A DNA stretch of 7,047 nucleotides from Alphaproteobacteria bacterium (GTDB taxonomy: Bacteria; Pseudomonadota; Alphaproteobacteria; Caulobacterales; Maricaulaceae): NCBI GenBank assembly GCA_030428405.1, contig JAUIEH010000136.1:1-7047 (forward strand), given 5' to 3'. This document shows positions 5,513 to 7,047 of the stretch, in pieces. The position numbers were made by a program, and so were the translations under genes. Numbering within the stretch: the stretch's first letter is position 1; each line of letters starts with the position of its first letter. The notes below the pieces were generated by a model. That model did not search any database. It had not been told where the DNA came from and saw only the letters and a list, made by a program, of their open reading frames with translations.

Positions 5513-6490
5513 TTGTTCGAGAAGAAGACAACAGTCATTATTGGAGCAGGGGCTTCGGCCGAGTTTGGTCTGCCGACGGGTCAGAAAGTTTTTAAGGAAT
5601 TAATCGAAGAGACAATAGATACTTCTTATAGCTTCCGGGGATACAACGCATTGTCGGATGGCTTTTTTAAATTTCTTATTAAAAATAACTTACTCGACTA
5701 TCAAAGAGCGTTCGAGCCGCTACTCGATCGCGCTAAGAATTCATTCGAGCAGTCAATCGATTTATTGACTTATCAGAATCCGAGTACCGCGGATGTTTCA
5801 AAGTTATTTTCTGCTTGGTCGATATCGAAGCGTATGTACGACGGGGTTGTGCGCACAGACGAGTGGGGAGACCGAGTGGTCACACACACACTAAAGCGCA
5901 ATTGGTTTCTCCCCTACTTAGGTGAAGAACAGAATTGGATCGCGGCGCTTGTACGCAGATACACTCAAGGCGCATCGTCTTCCGACGAGCTCCTACCCGG
6001 AAACTTGTCTATTATTACATTTAATTACGATTTAACATTGGAAGAAGCGTTTCCTAGATTTCTTTTGCAGAGTGAGCGCTTTTCGGATACGTCGAGCGAT
6101 AGATTGCCTTCGATTTTTCATGTCTACGATCAATTTGAAGCTCATCCTGATACATTCGATGTGCGGTGGTTGCTCAGATCAGCGCAAAGAATATCTTACA
6201 TTAACGATCTTTCCGCGGACGACGAACGAGTTCGGGAGCTGAGAAGCGTTATTGAGTCGAGTGAAGCTATATTGATGATTGGTTTCGCCGCTGACCCAGC
6301 CAATACAAATTTGATAGGGCTCGAGAATTCTAACGCTGAAATGGCTGCGCTTTGCTACGATGGAAATCTGGACACATTGAAGCGCTTGAAGAACTTGGGC
6401 GTTTCTGAAGACATGTTGCTCAGCGGAAACGCCAGTGCGTGTTTGTCAGTAGGCAAGGCCTGCGAACAAGGTTTGTTCAGCTTGGTTTGA
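5513..6490 (+). CDS. SIR2-like (SIR2_2-type) putative NADase, lone accessory gene
   Basis: I chose TTG at 5513 (325 residues) because AGGTGGA stands just before it and because MFEKKTTVIIGAGASAEFGL is a typical beginning for the family. The frame also allows TTG at 5474 (338 residues). Numbered from 5513, the Rossmann glycine motif is GAGAS (11-15), followed by EFGLPTG. The middle segment SIDLLTYQNPS (81-91) also fits these proteins. SIITFNYDLTLEE (166-178) carries the asparagine (N171) that in SIR2-like defence enzymes such as ThsA is needed for NAD cleavage. FHVYDQFE (202-209) lies where the HxG-type catalytic histidine segment is expected. ILMIGFAADPANTNL (253-267) is the distal nucleotide-binding motif. 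Bacterial SIR2-like proteins commonly deplete NAD+ in anti-phage defence, and that is the inferred role. No partner gene (HerA, Argonaute, Thoeris TIR) is adjacent. Base composition is far lower in G+C than its neighbours (17 of 60 bases on the line from 5641), which points to horizontal transfer. Confidence 0.8.
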   Translation: MFEKKTTVIIGAGASAEFGLPTGQKVFKELIEETIDTSYSFRGYNALSDGFFKFLIKNNLLDYQRAFEPLLDRAKNSFEQSIDLLTYQNPSTADVSKLFSAWSISKRMYDGVVRTDEWGDRVVTHTLKRNWFLPYLGEEQNWIAALVRRYTQGASSSDELLPGNLSIITFNYDLTLEEAFPRFLLQSERFSDTSSDRLPSIFHVYDQFEAHPDTFDVRWLLRSAQRISYINDLSADDERVRELRSVIESSEAILMIGFAADPANTNLIGLENSNAEMAALCYDGNLDTLKRLKNLGVSEDMLLSGNASACLSVGKACEQGLFSLV

Positions 6491-6496
6491 AGCCGT

Positions 6497-6524
6497 GCTC
6501 AACGCTTATGCAAACGGGTTGAGC
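6497..6524. terminator. Possible bidirectional hairpin between convergent genes
   Basis: GCTCAAC (6497-6503) and GTTGAGC (6518-6524) form a perfect 7-bp inverted repeat around a 14-base loop, between the SIR2-like stop (6488-6490) and the last codons of the convergent oxygenase gene. It could end transcription from either side, but there is no T run and the loop is long. The right arm lies inside coding sequence. Confidence 0.3.
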
Positions 6525-7047
6525 TTCTTGATCCAGAGATGCTGGCCTTCGCGCTTTTCCTTGCGGGCGAGTTCTTCCTCACTCGTCAGGAAGGTCGTCT
6601 GCACGACATAGCGCTCGCCCGCATAGGGCAGATGTCCGTGCCAGGAATTCTCCGAGCGCAGGAAGGCGAAGACATTGCCGGCCAGAGGCGGGACTTCCTC
6701 GACATAGTCGTCGAAGCTTTCCTTTGAGCGCAAAACTCGGATGCAGCCGTCGCTCGTGCCGTCCCAGGTCTCGTTGAGATAGACGAGCATGGTCAGGATT
6801 TTTGACTTCGAGTCGTTGTGGATCGGGCCATCGGCGCGCTGCGACAGCCGGCGCACGGTGATCATGCGCGGCTTGGTCGTGAAATCGACGCCGAATTTTT
6901 CAGTCAGCACCTCAGCGAGCTCGGGCGATTCGAGGTCGCGCATCAGCGCATCGAAGGCGCCGTTGCGTTCAAGCTTCGACAAAGGAAGATAGCCCGGCTT
7001 GTCGATGGCGGGATAATCGCGCCGCACATCGGCGGACTGGGCTTGAG
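6506..7047 (-). CDS. 2OG-Fe(II) oxygenase, N-terminus outside the window
   Basis: The frame is open from the window edge (7047) to a TAA at 6508-6506, and an in-frame GTG exists at 7027-7025. Residues encoded before that GTG (QAQSAD) continue a plausible protein, and from the segment DYPAIDKPGYLPLSKL I judge that roughly 30 N-terminal residues are missing. The GTG is therefore probably not the start. Counting from the GTG, the iron ligands are H70 and D72 (GPIHNDSKSK) and a distal histidine at H130 in SENSWHGHLPYAGER. R139 probably binds 2-oxoglutarate. This is a complete HxD...H facial triad on a double-stranded beta-helix fold, so the enzyme should be an active 2-oxoglutarate-dependent hydroxylase. 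Its substrate is unknown. Relatives are cytosolic and, as far as I know, often uncharacterised. The GC-rich codon use matches the native genes, unlike the SIR2-like gene next to it. Confidence 0.87.
   Translation of the reverse strand, partial: QAQSADVRRDYPAIDKPGYLPLSKLERNGAFDALMRDLESPELAEVLTEKFGVDFTTKPRMITVRRLSQRADGPIHNDSKSKILTMLVYLNETWDGTSDGCIRVLRSKESFDDYVEEVPPLAGNVFAFLRSENSWHGHLPYAGERYVVQTTFLTSEEELARKEKREGQHLWIKKLNPFA

Noticed and set aside
5452..6524. GTTGAG at 5452-5457 and 6518-6523 as attachment-site repeats bounding the AT-rich gene
   Set aside because: Six bases are too short to distinguish from chance. The right copy lies inside the oxygenase coding sequence and is part of a local hairpin.
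1..7047. CRISPR arrays, tRNA or rRNA genes, and insertion sequences
   Set aside because: I looked for regularly spaced repeats, tRNA-like arms and transposase motifs on both strands and found none. The only regular repeat is the three-unit 20-bp array, which has no spacers of CRISPR length.

Overview
The window is GC-rich, with most coding stretches around two thirds G+C (42 of 60 bases on the line from 4561). It looks like chromosomal DNA of an alphaproteobacterium. I infer this from the composition, the DUF2141/DUF2306/DUF2147 genes, and the style of the oxygenase and MFS genes. The exact family (Caulobacterales or Hyphomonadales would fit) cannot be fixed from the sequence alone.

Layout. 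At 1-31 there may be the first codons of a minus-strand gene that leaves the window. Next come a membrane-anchored AraC-type regulator (124-1188, +) and a short gap with three tandem 20-bp repeats (about 1205-1264). A di-iron lipid hydroxylase fused to a DUF2147 domain follows (1323-2606, +), then a gap with repeated TTCGCGAA palindromes. After that are a small four-helix DUF2306 membrane protein (2783-3175, +) and a secreted DUF2141 protein (3246-3683, +), closed by a strong hairpin terminator (3710-3739). A YcaD-like MFS exporter with an unusual acidic proline-rich tail follows (3875-5443, +). Then comes an AT-rich patch holding one SIR2-like NADase-type gene (5513-6490, +). The window ends in a convergent 2OG-Fe(II) oxygenase (6506-7047, -) whose N-terminus lies outside.

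How the genes may work together. The first half reads as one envelope-lipid module. A membrane-bound regulator is followed by a candidate operator array, a membrane hydroxylase carrying its own periplasmic-type domain, and two small membrane or secreted proteins of unknown function. This is inference from order, orientation and localisation; no substrate can be named. The SIR2-like gene differs sharply from everything around it in base composition. It is best read as a single-gene, horizontally acquired cargo, plausibly anti-phage, placed between two native GC-rich genes.

The most interesting points are the hydroxylase-DUF2147 fusion with an internal signal-like segment, the 20-bp repeat array in front of it, and the lone SIR2-like gene with an altered active-site segment.
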